DNA from: Symsagittifera roscoffensis
Taxonomy: Eukaryota > Xenacoelomorpha > Acoela > Convolutidae
Reading direction: 5' to 3'
DNA: 64,000 nucleotides
Assembly (NCBI RefSeq): GCF_963678635.1
Contig: NC_087071.1
Location: forward strand, 34,403,680-34,467,679
The first letter of the stretch is position 1. Each line of letters starts with the position of its first letter. Of the stretch, positions 1 through 11,184 are shown piece by piece. Position numbers and translations under genes: made by a program. The notes beneath the pieces were generated by a model, which worked only from the letters and a program-made list of their open reading frames with translations, ran no database searches and was not told where the DNA came from.

Positions 1-185
1 TCCGCCAACCCAGTTCCATATCCATCAGTGTCTATCGCCCGCTCTACTTCCATCTGTTCACGGTTCCCGAGTACCACAACTCGGCCTGTCGTTGCACACC
101 GTTTTGGATGGTTTGATGCTGTGCGTTTTTACTATATTGAAAGTGTCTGTTTCTGTTCTGTATTTTTCAGATACAAATTTTAAAA
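1..185. other. Left edge, no gene seen
   Basis: AT-rich sequence downstream (3') of the minus-strand reverse-transcriptase relic that begins at 186. It is probably the 3' untranslated part of that element. No open frame or repeat could be supported. Confidence 0.4.
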
Positions 186-1000
186 TTAAAAAAAATTATA
201 CTGTGTACTAGTAGTCGGTCCCAAAAAATAAATTTTGCGCTTCTCAGTGTTCAAGTTCAGGCCGTATATTTGTTCCGATTTCGGAATGTTTTTAAGGTCA
301 CGGAGTACTACCTTATAGTCGTCGGCTAAGTTTCTATCATCTAAATACCAGATGTTAATTTTCGACTTCAACTGTTTGACTAGTGTATGAATTGTTTCCG
401 CAAAAAGGGGTGGGGTTTCAGGATCACCTTGCTGAGTTCCGTCTTCTGACATTATGATAGAGCTTCCGTACAAAAGGTAACTAGGTTGCAATGGGTGTAA
501 CTATACAATTCTGGGCGATTTGAATAAACATGATTCAGCCTTGTTTCTCTATTTAGAGAGTTAAAGGCATTCTTAAAATCTAGTTTTAAAAAAACAGTGC
601 ATTTTGGATTGGCGTCGCGTTCAATTAGGTTTCGAAACGAGTGTGCAGCTATTTCTGCTCCTCGTTTAGTACCGCATCCTACCTGTACATTTCCGAAAAA
701 ATTGTGTCGCTCGGAGAGTGCCTTGCTTCCAGCGCATTTAGACGCGATACATCTCAGTGTGTTACCTATGGCAATCGGTCTCAATCCTCCGTCTATATTT
801 ATGAGGGCGATAAGCTTTGCGCCGAAAAAGAAAGGTCTTAGGGGTTCGGGTATTCTGCCATCTCCAATTAAGTTTATCAGCTTAGTAAGCGATGTCAGAA
901 AATTAAGTCCCGCACTGCCATTCGACTTACTAATAAGATCTTTTAAAATTTGAGGAACTATTTTATCAGGACCTACTGCTGATCCGTTCGGAAAGGGCAT
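186..1000 (-). mobile_element. LINE reverse-transcriptase relic (fingers and palm)
   Basis: This is a minus-strand fragment of a non-LTR retrotransposon reverse transcriptase in two overlapping frames. The fingers and first palm part (1000 to 452) show GLRPIAIG and the motif A stretch FLKLDFKNAFNSLNRE. The rest of the palm (491 to 186) shows motif B, GTQQGDPETPPLFAETIH, and motif C, WYLDD, with the catalytic aspartate pair. The frame change lies between 452 and 491, so it cannot make one protein as it stands. No endonuclease is visible upstream. The family is clearly LINE-type, but the clade is not assigned. It lies in the same orientation as the tandem LINE units that follow. Confidence 0.8.
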
Positions 1001-1215
1001 TATCGCTTTGTATAGGTCGAAATCGAATACAAAAAAAACTATCCAAAATTTCTGAATTTAGCTCGCTGAGGGTGCTTAGATAACAATTTTTGATAGTTAT
1101 CAGCTGAAAAAGGAGCAATTTTGTCATCCGAAGCAGCAAGCCTTATTCCTCCCTTTACATTTCCTTCATCAAGCTTACTACTTATTACCTTTTTCTCTGC
1201 TCGAGGTCACTCAGA

Positions 1216-1906
1216 GGCGGGCTTGATACTTGGGGATGGGGTTTTGCATGTGACAGTCATTTGCTCGAATTTTTATATTTATCAAAGAGCTCATGCTTGT
1301 GGTCTGTTTGCGTCCACTTCTTTTCGGTTGCTCCAAAAAAAAACAAGAACGACATTTAAAAAATTAGCCATTTTGTAGCATCTTCTACATTGTAGACAAT
1401 GTCATTTATTTTGTCCGACAGACTTTCCGCCAAGGGATCACGCAAGTCTTTTGGTACCCTCTTGAGTACTCGGACAATTGAGATGGCTGTTTTAACCTAC
1501 TAGTCTAGCACTAAATCATTACCCATTGTTGCTTTATTAACAGATTTTACACCAACGCATAAGGCGGGCTTGAAACTTGGGGATGGGTTTTGCATGTGAC
1601 AGTCATTTTCTCGAATTTTTATATTTATCAAAGAGCTCATGCTTGTGGTCTGTTTGCGTCCACGTCTTTTCGTTTGCTCCAAAAAAAACAAGAACGACAT
1701 AAAAAAAATTAGCCATTTTGTAGCATCTTCTACATTGTAGACAATGTCATTTATTTTGTCCGACAGACTTTCCACCAAGGGATCACGCGAGTCTTTTGGT
1801 ACCCTCTTGAGTACTCGGACAATTGAGATGGCTGTTTTAACATAATTGTCTAGCACTAAATCATTACCTATTGTTGATTTATTAACAAGTTTTACACCAA
1901 CTCATA
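1216..1906. repeat. Tandem duplication, 347-bp unit
   Basis: The sequence from 1216 (ggcgggcttgatacttgggg) recurs from 1563 with a few substitutions. Both copies run through the same stretch up to TTTTACACCAACKCATAA. The copied sequence belongs to the 5' part of the adjacent LINE, related to 5585-5850. Confidence 0.8.
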
Positions 1907-2535
1907 AAGGACACTGAAACCATTGGGTTTTCTTAGAGTCGCTAAGAGAAATATATACACAACTGATATGATACCAACTAGAACAACAATCCAATCTAAT
2001 CCAATTTATCAGTCCTGAAGGTTTTAGGCAATCTTTGACGCAAGGTTTTTGTTTTGGAGTTAATTTTTCAAAAACTCGATTCGATCTGCGACAACTGAAA
2101 ATCAGAAGTCAAAAATAGAACAGGCGAAATATCAATCGCGGGAAAGTGGTGCTAGAATTAACTTCTGACCAAATGCTGATCGATGTACATTACGAGAGCT
2201 GAGTTGTCTCATTTTCGACAGATAACATCGAGAGCGCCTGCGACAAGCGATTGCGAAGAGCAAAGAGTTGAACGAGATTTAGAGTACAGTTTGACTTCCC
2301 AGTGAACTGACATTGTGGTCCAAAACTCGAAAAACATTGTAAAACTTATTGAGCAAGTTCGTTTTCATGATCTTGGTTGAATTACACACTGGATTAAATT
2401 CCAGAGTTTTTAATCATGTCCTGAGTTACTAAATTTAGTTACTGGAATATTGTATTTGACTTTGCTCAGATAAGACAAGACAAGATAAGAAAATTTTAAT
2501 TAAAATAATGTTCTCTAGTAACAAAACGATTAGAG

Positions 2536-3655
2536 TTAAAATGTGACAGACAAGCACCTATTTAAAAACAGTTTTTTGAATGATTCCGTACAAATCTTCG
2601 GCAGCATGTAGGGAGTTCGTCCACGAGTGGGACGAGTGTTATTATTACTTTGCCGTGGCGCAGGCAGCAGACCTTGTAGGAGTCTTGACCAATTTTTCTC
2701 GATCTTCTGGAATAAATCTTCGTCTCTTCGTGAAATTATGTTGCTACTGTTAGTTCTTCTTTTGAAGAATTCTGTGAGCATTTTTCAGTACTCTGTCAAT
2801 TTTGGATACTTCAGTGCTTCGTGTATTCCCATAGACTGTGGAACAATACGTTAGGCGACTTGTAACCCAGGAATCAAAAAGCAATTGCAAGACACTTGTC
2901 TGCATACCGTACTTTTTGAGCTGTCGTAGCAGGCACAGTTTCCGGGCTGTTTCTTTCCAAATCATCTCTAATTGGGCTTTGGGTTTCAAGTCATACTGAA
3001 ATATATAGCCAAGTAGTTTGGCCGACATAATTGCTCAATATTCAACAGAGCGTTGGGTAAGTTGCTCAAAATACTCTTCGAAAATGAGCACACCATTTCT
3101 TTTGTTTTACTCAAAATGATTTCCATTGGATTTTGCTTTCACCAAGTCTGGATTTTGTTCATATCTTCTAGTGAGCTGTCTCCATGACCATCATACACAT
3201 GACCGTTAAAGTGCCATCGTCGGCATACTTGGATAATCTAACATGGCTGTTAAGTGTTTTCAAAACTTTCACGAAAAAGCAGAAAGCAAAGGTCAACTGA
3301 CGGTTCCTTGTGGTATTCCTCTGTTGATACGCAGAAAAATCATTGTCTGTCCATCAAAACAACTCATTGTTGTCGATGTGCGAGAAAATCTACGAAACAA
3401 TTAAAAACTGCTGTAGGTTGTGCAATAGGTTGTGACGCAATAGGTTGTGAATATCTTCGAAAAGTCAACCAGAAACGTCCGCACGTATCTGAATTGTTTT
3501 TTGTTTAGATTCTTACCTATATGGTACTGTATCTAGCAATAGGTTGTAATCACCAAACCTAACGCTTTCGAAAAGTCAACCAGAAACGTCCGCACGTATC
3601 TGAATTGTTTTTTGTTTAGATTCTTACCTATATGCTACTGTATCTGCAGAAGGCA
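2536..3655 (-). pseudogene. Host LINE, palm and C-terminal part (unit A)
   Basis: The minus strand encodes the 3' half of the host LINE reverse transcriptase. After a stretch reading TCLLQIQ it gives RYVRTFLVDF (motif A region), the YADD catalytic motif at 3216-3227, then the C-terminal part at 3028-2750 (SAKLLGYIFQYDLKPKAQ, TYCSTVYGN). The 5' half lies at 4346-5345, on the other side of an inserted LINE, and several stops and frameshifts are present. A local 112-bp duplication (3456-3567 repeated from 3568) is found in this unit and not in unit B. Confidence 0.75.
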
Positions 3656-4345
3656 GGTTTCAAGTCAAGTCAAGTCAAGTTTTTTGTGACCATTAGACAG
3701 TGCCTCTTGTGGTCATTTCAAATGTTTTTTCCTATCTCCGTTCGAATTCGTACATGTCAATTCCAATCTCTTTCCAGGGTTTGTCCAGTTTTCAATTGAA
3801 TTCGTCGATGATCTTGCTTTGCACTGTGGCAGATTGTTCCAATCGAGAGTGGTTCTTATCGTGAAGAAGTTTTTCGCATTTCTAGTTTTGGTTTACGTAC
3901 TACTGCTTTACATGCGTTCCCTCTATAATCCCTATCATTCCGAACGAATAGTCCCGCATTGACAATCCTATCATAAAAACCATAGCAGATTTTATACATT
4001 TCCATCATTGTCCCTCTTTTCCTTCTGTATTCCAGGGATGATAGATTCAGTTCTTTAAGGCGTTTGTAATAGGATAGATTTTTTATACCACTAATTAGAC
4101 GCGTCGCTCTTCTTTGTACGTTTTCCAAGTTCTTTTGATGCTTGATCAACCTTGGGTGCCAGATTAAAATCGCAATTTCAAGGTGTGGCCGTATCAAGCA
4201 TTTGTAGATGTTTAAAAATATTTGTTTCGTGACTTTAGTGAAACTTTTCTTAATTATTGCTATCATGCCGTTTGCCATATTGGCTTTTTTAGTGATGTGT
4301 GTTTCGAATGTCAGTTTGTTGTCAAGCCAGATTCTATTCCTGAAA
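3656..4345 (-). mobile_element. Nested 5'-truncated LINE with (CTTGA)n tail (unit A)
   Basis: This is the 3' end of a different LINE, inserted in the same orientation into the host LINE. It begins near the codons for WLDNKLTFETHI, encodes the end of a reverse transcriptase typical of CR1/L2-like elements (FLNIYKCLIRPHLE, NVQRRATRLISG, EYRRKRGTMMEMYKI), and ends in a short 3' UTR and three to four CTTGA repeats. It has no palm and no catalytic residues, so it is a dead-on-arrival copy. The host frame resumes directly after the tail. Confidence 0.75.
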
Positions 4346-5658
4346 GCAAACTGCGAATTGGAGAGATGAGATTCTGTGACAGATGCCAAATACTTATGCA
4401 CAATAATTCGTTCTAACAAACGAGCCAGAATAGGGTTAACTGACACTGGGCGATAGTCGCCACGCGCTTTGGGGTTGTTATTCTTTGGTATCGGTAAAAT
4501 TTTAACAGACTTCATAAGAATTGGAACTTTACCTTCGATCATTGATTGGTTAAAAACTGTTGCTATTATACGACTGAGTTCGTCTGCATATTCTTTCAAG
4601 AACCACAGGGGTAGTCCATCCGCTCCACTAGCCGTTTTCTTCAGCCGTTTCAGTGCTTGATGAACTTCTGCAGTGGTAATTGGGGGGATTTCGGTTACAG
4701 TAGTTCTCTTTGGAGTAAATATATAACTCGGGTCAGTGTTTATATCAGCAAAATGCTCATTCAACTCTTCGAGTCTCATCTTCTCTGGTTTTTTATTGGC
4801 AGGTTTAACAATGTCTTTCACTTTTTGCCACCATTTTGAAGTGCCGCGTGACGATTCTGTCAACTCAATAGATCTGTTTCTGGCGATTAGATTTCCTATT
4901 CGTTCTAATAGGCTTTTAGCATCTCTGAGGCGACGATGTCCGAAATAATGAGTACGCCGTTTAAGAAGAGTTTTTATTAGCAGAGACACATACTGTGGAT
5001 CTCTGTCTGACATTTCAATTTGATAACCGGGATATTCTTCTGTATTTCTGCAAGTACCTTTTCAAAGAATTGTGTATACACATTGTCTAGATCTTGTTCT
5101 AGAACTTCTGCCCGTTTAATTTTCAGGATTGCTTTCTGGAGCGCATCTTTGTTTTGACGGCGACGATCAAGAAAGAAAATGGTGTTGTGTACGTCTGATA
5201 GGAGAGACCATGTGCAATTGTGTTGGTTTAGCAAAATCTGCTTTGTGGTCAGTCTGAACGGTTGAACTAAAAACTTCGACCGAGTAATACTGAGGTCTAT
5301 TTGTGAGTAACACATCCAGCGAGCGGTCTCCTCGTGTTGGTTCACGGACGAAAATGGTCAACTGGAATTTTTCTGTGAAAGTTGAGAGATCTAGTCTGTT
5401 TGCATCACCTGTGATAACTAAAATGTAGTTGTTTCTAATTTCTTCAGTAAGATCTTTCTCTTCGTAATCGTGCACTGGGGGCTGATTTAATATAACCACA
5501 AGGTAAATTCTTCGTTGAAACTGACAATGGATAATTTGATACTCAAGATTGTTGAAACTTGATTTAATGTGCTGGTTTAATGTGCTCATGCTTGTGGTCT
5601 GCTTAGATCTACTTCTTTTCGGTTGCTCCAAAAAAATGACATTAAAAAAATTAGCCAT
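4346..5658 (-). pseudogene. Host LINE, endonuclease end and RT fingers (unit A)
   Basis: Minus strand. The first part (5658-5167) is the C-terminal half of an apurinic-type endonuclease: VITGDANRLDLSTF, REPTRGDRSLDVLLTNRPQY, TVQTDHKADF (the SDH-like His region). A linker and the reverse-transcriptase N-terminus follow at 5013-4346 (KWWQKVKDIV, LKKTASGADGLP, GDYRPVSVNPILARLLERII, SNSQFAFR). The frame then runs into the inserted LINE at about 4345. The endonuclease N-terminus is not readable as one frame. Confidence 0.75.
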
Positions 5659-5798
5659 TTTGTAACATCTTCTACATTGGAGACAATATCATTTATTTTG
5701 TCCAACAGATTTTCCGCCAAGGGATCACGCGAGTCTTTTGGTATCCTCTTGAGTACTCGTACAATTGAGATTGCTGTTTTAATATAATTGTATAGCAC
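5586..5798 (-). pseudogene. Short conserved LINE 5' segment
   Basis: The encoded stretch has blocks such as IVRVLKRIPKDSRDPLAE and KINDIVSNVEDVTKWL. It lies just upstream of the endonuclease of unit A and has a counterpart at 1500-1856. It is probably the end of ORF1 or the start of ORF2 of the host LINE. No domain is recognised. Confidence 0.4.
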
Positions 5799-6499
5799 TA
5801 AATCATTACCTATTGTTGCTTTATTAACAGATTTTACACCAACGCATAAAGGACACTGAAACCATTGGGTTTTTTAGAGTCACTAAGAGAAATATTTACA
5901 TAGCTGATATGATACCAACTAGAACAACAATCACTTCTAATCCAATTTATTAGTCCAGAAGGTTTTAAACAATCTTTGCGTCGGCCATGACGCAAAGTTT
6001 TTGTTTTGGAGTTAATTTTTCAAAAACTCGATTCGATCTGCCACAACTGAAAATCAGAAGTCAAAATAGAACAGGCGAATTATCAATCGCGGGAAAGTCG
6101 TACTTGAACCCAATTCTGACCAAATGCTGATCGATGTATATTTACGAGAGCTGAGTTGTCTCCTTTTCGACAGATAACATCGAGAGCGCGTGCGACAAGC
6201 GATTGCGAAGAGCAAAGAGTTGAACTAGATTTAGAGTACAGTTTGACTAGGGAACCTCCCTTCCCAGAGAACTGACATTGTGATCCAAAACTCAAAAAAT
6301 ATTATAAAACTTATTGAGCAAGTTCGTTTTCATGATCTTGGTTAAATTACACACTGAATTTTTTCCAGAGTTATTAATCAAGTCCTGAGTTACTAAATTT
6401 AGTTACTGGATTGTTGTATTTTACTTTGCTGATATAAGACCAGACAAGACAAGAAAATCTTAATTAAAATAATGTTCTCAAGTAACAAAACGATTAGAG

Positions 6500-7552
6500 T
6501 TAAAATGTGACAAACAAGCACCTGTTTAAAAACAGTTTTTTGAATGATTCCGTACAAATCTTCGGCAGCATGTAGGGAGTTCGTCCAAAAGTGGGACGAG
6601 TGTTATTATTACTTTGCCGTGACGTAGGCAGCAGACCTTGTAGGAGTTGTGACCCATTTTTCTCAATCTTCTGGATCAAAACTTTGTCTCTTCGTGAAAT
6701 TATGTTGCGTACTGTTTGTTCTTCTTTTGAACAATTCTGTGAGCATTTTTCAGCACTCTGTCGATTTTGGATACTTCAGTGCTTGATGTATTACCCTTAC
6801 CATAGACTGTGGAACAATACATAAGGCGACTTGTAATCCAGGAATCAAAATGCAGTTGCAAGCCACTTGTCTCCATACCGTACTTTCTGAGCTGTCGTAG
6901 CAGGTACAGTTTCCGGGCTATTTCTTTCCAAATCATCTCTAATTGGGCTTTGGGTTTCAAGTCATGCTGAAATTTATAGCCAAGTAGTTTGGCCGACATA
7001 ATTTGCTCAATATTCAACAGAGCGATGGGTAAATTGCTCAAAGTACTCTTCGAAAATGAGCACACCATTTTTTTTGTTTTATTCTAATTGATTTCCATTG
7101 AATTTTGCTGACACCAAGTCTGGATTTTGTTCATTTGTTCCAGTGAGCTGTCTCCATGACCATCATACACCGGGACCGTTAACGTGCCATCGTCGGCATA
7201 CTTGGATAATCTAACATGGCCGTTTATTGGTTTCAAATCTTCCACGAAAAAAGCAAAAAGCAAAGTCCACTGACGGTTCCTTGTGGTATCCCTCTGTATA
7301 CACAGGAAGTTCGTTGTCTGTCCATCAAAAACAACTCGTTGTTGTCGATCTGCGAGAATTTCGACGAAACAATTAAAACCTGCTGTAGGTTGTGCAATAG
7401 GTTGTGATGCAAAAGGTTGTGATTATCTAGCAATAGGTTGTGATTCACCAAATCTAACGCTTTTGAAAAGTCAACCAGAAACGTCCGCACGTATCTGAAT
7501 TGTTTTTTGTCTAGATTCTCACCTATATGGTGCTGTATCTGTAGAAGGCAGG
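6500..7552 (-). pseudogene. Host LINE, palm and C-terminal part (unit B)
   Basis: Counterpart of 2536-3655. On the minus strand, directly after the (CTTGA)n tail, codons read TCLLQIQHHIGENLDKKQF and then RYVRTFLVDFSKA (motif A). GIPQGTVSG (motif B) follows, then YADD at 7189-7200 and the C-terminal block at 7068-6700 (LLGYKFQHDLKPKAQ, YCSTVYGKGN). A short internal duplication of the NHNLL codons and several stops make it non-functional. Confidence 0.75.
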
Positions 7553-8250
7553 TTTCAAGTCAAGTCAAGTCAAGTTTTTTATGACCATTAGACAGTGCCT
7601 CTTGTGGTCATTTCAAATATTTTTTCCTATCTCCGTTCGAATTCGTACATGTCAATTCTAATCGCTTTGCAATGTTTGTCCAGTTTGCGCTTGAATTTGT
7701 CGATGGTCTTGCTTTGCACTGTTTTCTGTGGCAGATTGTTCCAGTCGAGAGGTGCTCTTATCGTGAAGAAGTTTTTTCGCATTTCTAGATTTGCTTTACG
7801 TACTACTGCTTTACATGCGTTACCTCTAGATTCCCTATCATTCCGAACGAATAGTCCCGCATTGGCAATCCTATCATAAAAACCATAGCAGATTTTATAC
7901 ATTTCTATCATTGTCCCTCGTTTCCTTCTGTATTCCAGGTATGATAGATTCAGTTCTCTAAAGCGTTCGTAATAGGATAGAGTTTTTATACCACTAACTA
8001 GTCGCGTCGCTCTTGTTTGTACGTTTTCCAAGATCTTTTGATGCTTGATCAACCTTGGGTGCCAGATTAAGTTCGCAAATTCAAGGTGTGGCCGTATGAA
8101 GCATTTGTAGATGTTTAAAAAAATTTGTTTTGTGACTTTAGTGAAGCTTTTCTTAATTACTGCTATCTTTCCGTTTGCCATATTGGCTTTTTTAGTGATG
8201 TGTGTTTCGAATGTCAGTTTTTTGTCAAGCCAGATTCTATTCCTGAAAGC
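7553..8250 (-). mobile_element. Nested 5'-truncated LINE with (CTTGA)n tail (unit B)
   Basis: Same insertion as in unit A, better preserved here. One minus-strand frame runs from the host fingers into the insert at about 8250 and ends at 7627 with FKRKLDKHCKAIRI near the C-terminus. The 3' UTR and the (CTTGA)n tail follow. The C-terminal sequence, including WNNLPQKTVQSKTIDKFKRK, is typical of CR1/L2-like LINEs. Confidence 0.75.
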
Positions 8251-9164
8251 AAACTGCGAATTGGAGAGATGAGATTCTGTGACAGATGCCAAATACTTAT
8301 GCACAATAATTCGTTCTAACAAACGAGCCAGAATAGGGTTAACTGACACTGGGCGATAGTCACCACACGCTTTGGGGTTCTTATTCTTTGGTATCGGTAA
8401 AATGTTAACAGAATTCATAAGAATTGGAACTTTTCCTTCGATGATTCATTGGTTCAAACTTGGTGCTTTTATAGGACTGAGTTCGTCTGCATATTTTTTC
8501 AAAAAACACAGGGGTAGTCCATCCGGTCCACTAGCCGTTTTCTTCAGCCGTTTCAGTGCATGATGAATTTCTGCAGTGGTAATTGGGGTGATTTCGGTTA
8601 CAGTAGTTCTCTTTGGAGTAAATATATAGCTCGGGTCAGTGTTTATATCGGCAAAATACTCATTCAACTCTTCGAGTCTCACCTTCTCTGGTTTTTTATT
8701 GGCAGGTTTAACAATGTCTTTCACTTTTTGCCACTATTTTGAAGTTCCGCGTGACGATTCTGCCAACTGACTAGATCTGTTTCTGGCGATTAGAGTTCCT
8801 ATTCATTCTAATAGGTTGTTAGTATCTCTGAGGCGACGTTCTCTGAAATAGCGAGTACGCCGTTTAAGAAGTGCTTTTATTAGCGGAGACACATACTGTG
8901 GATCTCTGTCTGACATATTCACTTTCATAACCGGGATTTTCTTCTGTATTTCTGCAAGTACATTTTCAGTGAATTGTGTATACACCTTGTCTAGATCTTG
9001 TTCTGGAACTTCTGCCCAATTAATTTTCAGGATTGCTTTCTGGAGTGCTTCTTTGTTTTGACGGCGACGATCAAGAAAGAAAATGGTGTGTACGTCTTAT
9101 AGGAGGGACAATGTGCAATTGCGTTGGTTTAGGAAAAATTGCTTTGTGGTCATTCTGAACGGTT
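8251..9164 (-). pseudogene. Host LINE, RT fingers and linker (unit B)
   Basis: Counterpart of 4346-5345 (SDRDPQYVSPLIKALLKRR, DIVKPANKKPEKVRLEELNE, LKKTASGPDGLP, GDYRPVSVNPILARLLERI). Frames are broken near 8446-8460 and 8724-8800. The upstream endonuclease is cut by the junction at 9164. Confidence 0.7.
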
Positions 9165-10590
9165 GATAGTGGATCCTGCCTGCGAGATGAATGAAAGAGG
9201 CACGCGAGACAAAAACGACGGGAATGAGGTGGTAGATGGTTGCGATCTACCACTGGACCTGGAATTGACCGAGCGAGTGGAGGTGGATGACGAAACACTA
9301 CCTTATGCCGAAGAGGACTGGGACTGCCCAGAACAAACTGAAGTTGACAAAGGTGTACAGCCTGACTTTCCCTTCACCATGGAAACACGTCAAAGCAAAA
9401 GAGGGAAAGGCAAGAAGAAGTACAATCCGTATGGCGAGGATTTTGTCATAGACAGAATAGTTTTGAGCGACATGATGGACTCGCTAGTGGGATTTGAGGA
9501 AGTGCTGGTGCCACAAGAGATCGACCTAGTCATCAACATGGAGATGGATTGGATAGACGATTGCTCTGAACCGGAAGTGGAATTCGAACCGGAGACTGAA
9601 CAGACGCAAGATCAAGAATTGACAAATCTGCGAATACTCGAATGACTCCATTATCTGCCAGCAGACCCGAAAGAGACCATCTTGACGATTCAAGGGGTCG
9701 ACCAAAACGGCATCAAATATATCAGTCACGACAATACTGAATCCAACCGGGTCGCTCCAGATGGTCCTTTACACGTTCCAGATTCCACTCTCGATCTGCT
9801 CGATTTTGGGCGATCGACGGGGACGTCATTGGATATTTTTGCCCGGGGAGTGGAGGTAGGACTCACCCACACAAAAAATCTGATGATTAAAAAACTAAAA
9901 TCGGCGAGGGAAACCGGAGAGCTGGAAACGGAGGGCGAAAATGGTAAAGAAAACCACCATTCGGACGAGTTTTTGAATCTTACTTTGATCTACCAAATCA
10001 CTATTCAAACAATGTCGCCGTCACGGACAGCGATTTTATACTCACGGAACGTACGTGCGCCATAGCATTAACTGCGGATGTAAGATTTAAGACAGCACTG
10101 TTTCAATGGATTGTTTTTAAAAAGACGTGAATGATGTTTTATTCCAGAAAAGGAACAACCTGGAATGATGGTTCTAAGTGACTTGTTTTTTAGATCTTGA
10201 TTAATCCCACTTTGTTTATTGACCTTGAATAACTGAATAGCTCTCAACGATGAAGAGATAAGACACATGAAAGAGTTATATATGGCGAGGGTGGGCCAAG
10301 TGTCACCGGAGGTTCTAGCAACGATGAACTCCACGGATGGATCCAGGGTCACACGTCCCAGGACGAAGGTACAGGAGCAGTGCGAACTCGAGGATAACGA
10401 TACCGGACCACTCAGATACTTATTTGGCTCCCCAGTTTCAGGAGTCATTTAATTAGGTAGCCAGAGCGACGATGGACGAGATCAACAGGACTAGTGGGAC
10501 TAATGTCTCGGGCCATAGATCTCGCGTAGTGGATATCAGAAAGAATTTAGCGGTACGCAATTTATTCGTGCAGGTAGCTGCGGAATAAAT

Positions 10591-11184
10591 TTGAACGGCA
10601 TGAGCTTGAACTCTGCCATAAGCAACCAGGCAATTCCTCCAGGGAGTCGTCATTTGGTTGTTGGAGATAGCTCGGTGAGGGATCTGAACGAGATCTTTGT
10701 GAGTGGTCAGATGACTGTTCTATCTTTTGGAGGGGCCTCCGTGGCTCAGATCATTAAAATGATGGAATTCCAGGGCGAAGATCACTTAGATACACTGGTG
10801 ATAATGCTCGGTACCAATGACGTTTCAAGATTCCCTGTTACCCCAGAAGGCAAGTAGGAGCCCCTACTAGTCTGCCTTTTGAACGAACTAAAGGAGAAAT
10901 ACAGACCCCGACTCGTGGTGCTGTGCACAATACCGCAGAACCCGGAGGTGGGCACACCAGTGGCGGACTTCATGAATGGCAAAGTGACCCGATGGAACTA
11001 TATGACCCGCAGTCTGGTGAGAAGCAATCCTAGCGAGCTGCGACTCATGGATCTTGAGAATACGCTGCGCATGACTGATCATCTCGCAATCATCAGAGAT
11101 GGGATACATTTCAAAACCCTGCAAGGGAGACGCTAGATAAACGATGTGTTCCAGACACAGATAGAGGTAATGGAGCAAGAATTG
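10591..11184 (+). pseudogene. SGNH/GDSL-hydrolase-like domain within the 6.7-kb frame
   Basis: The blocks expected of an SGNH fold occur in order: HLVVGDSSVRDL (block I, GDS with the nucleophile Ser), LSFGGASVAQII (block II Gly), LVIMLGTNDVSRF (block III, GTND with Asn) and RDGIHF (block V, Asp-x-x-His). They are spread over two open segments separated by an in-frame TAG at 10855; another TAG follows at 11134. Such domains occur in ORF1 proteins of some retrotransposons and in Oskar-like proteins. Which of these applies here is not shown by the sequence. Confidence 0.55.

Larger units (their letters stand above)
1637..5584 (-). mobile_element. Tandem LINE unit A (nested retrotransposons)
   Basis: This is the first of two head-to-tail units of about 3.95 kb that share sequence along their whole length; the second starts at 5585. 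Matching landmarks include gctcatgcttgtggtctg (1637 and 5585), acaaaacgattagagttaaa (2521 and 6485) and the (CAAGT)n tract (3656 and 7553). Read on the minus strand, a unit runs: endonuclease C-terminus, reverse-transcriptase fingers, an inserted second LINE, reverse-transcriptase palm with YADD, C-terminal domain, 3' UTR. Both units carry the same insertion, so the insertion came before the duplication. Confidence 0.8.
5585..9164 (-). mobile_element. Tandem LINE unit B (nested retrotransposons)
   Basis: This is the second unit, homologous to unit A with a shift of about 3.9-3.96 kb. The homology stops at 9164, just after gtcattctgaacggttga, where a GC-richer, unrelated sequence begins in the middle of the endonuclease region. 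That breakpoint truncates the unit at its 5' end. Confidence 0.8.
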
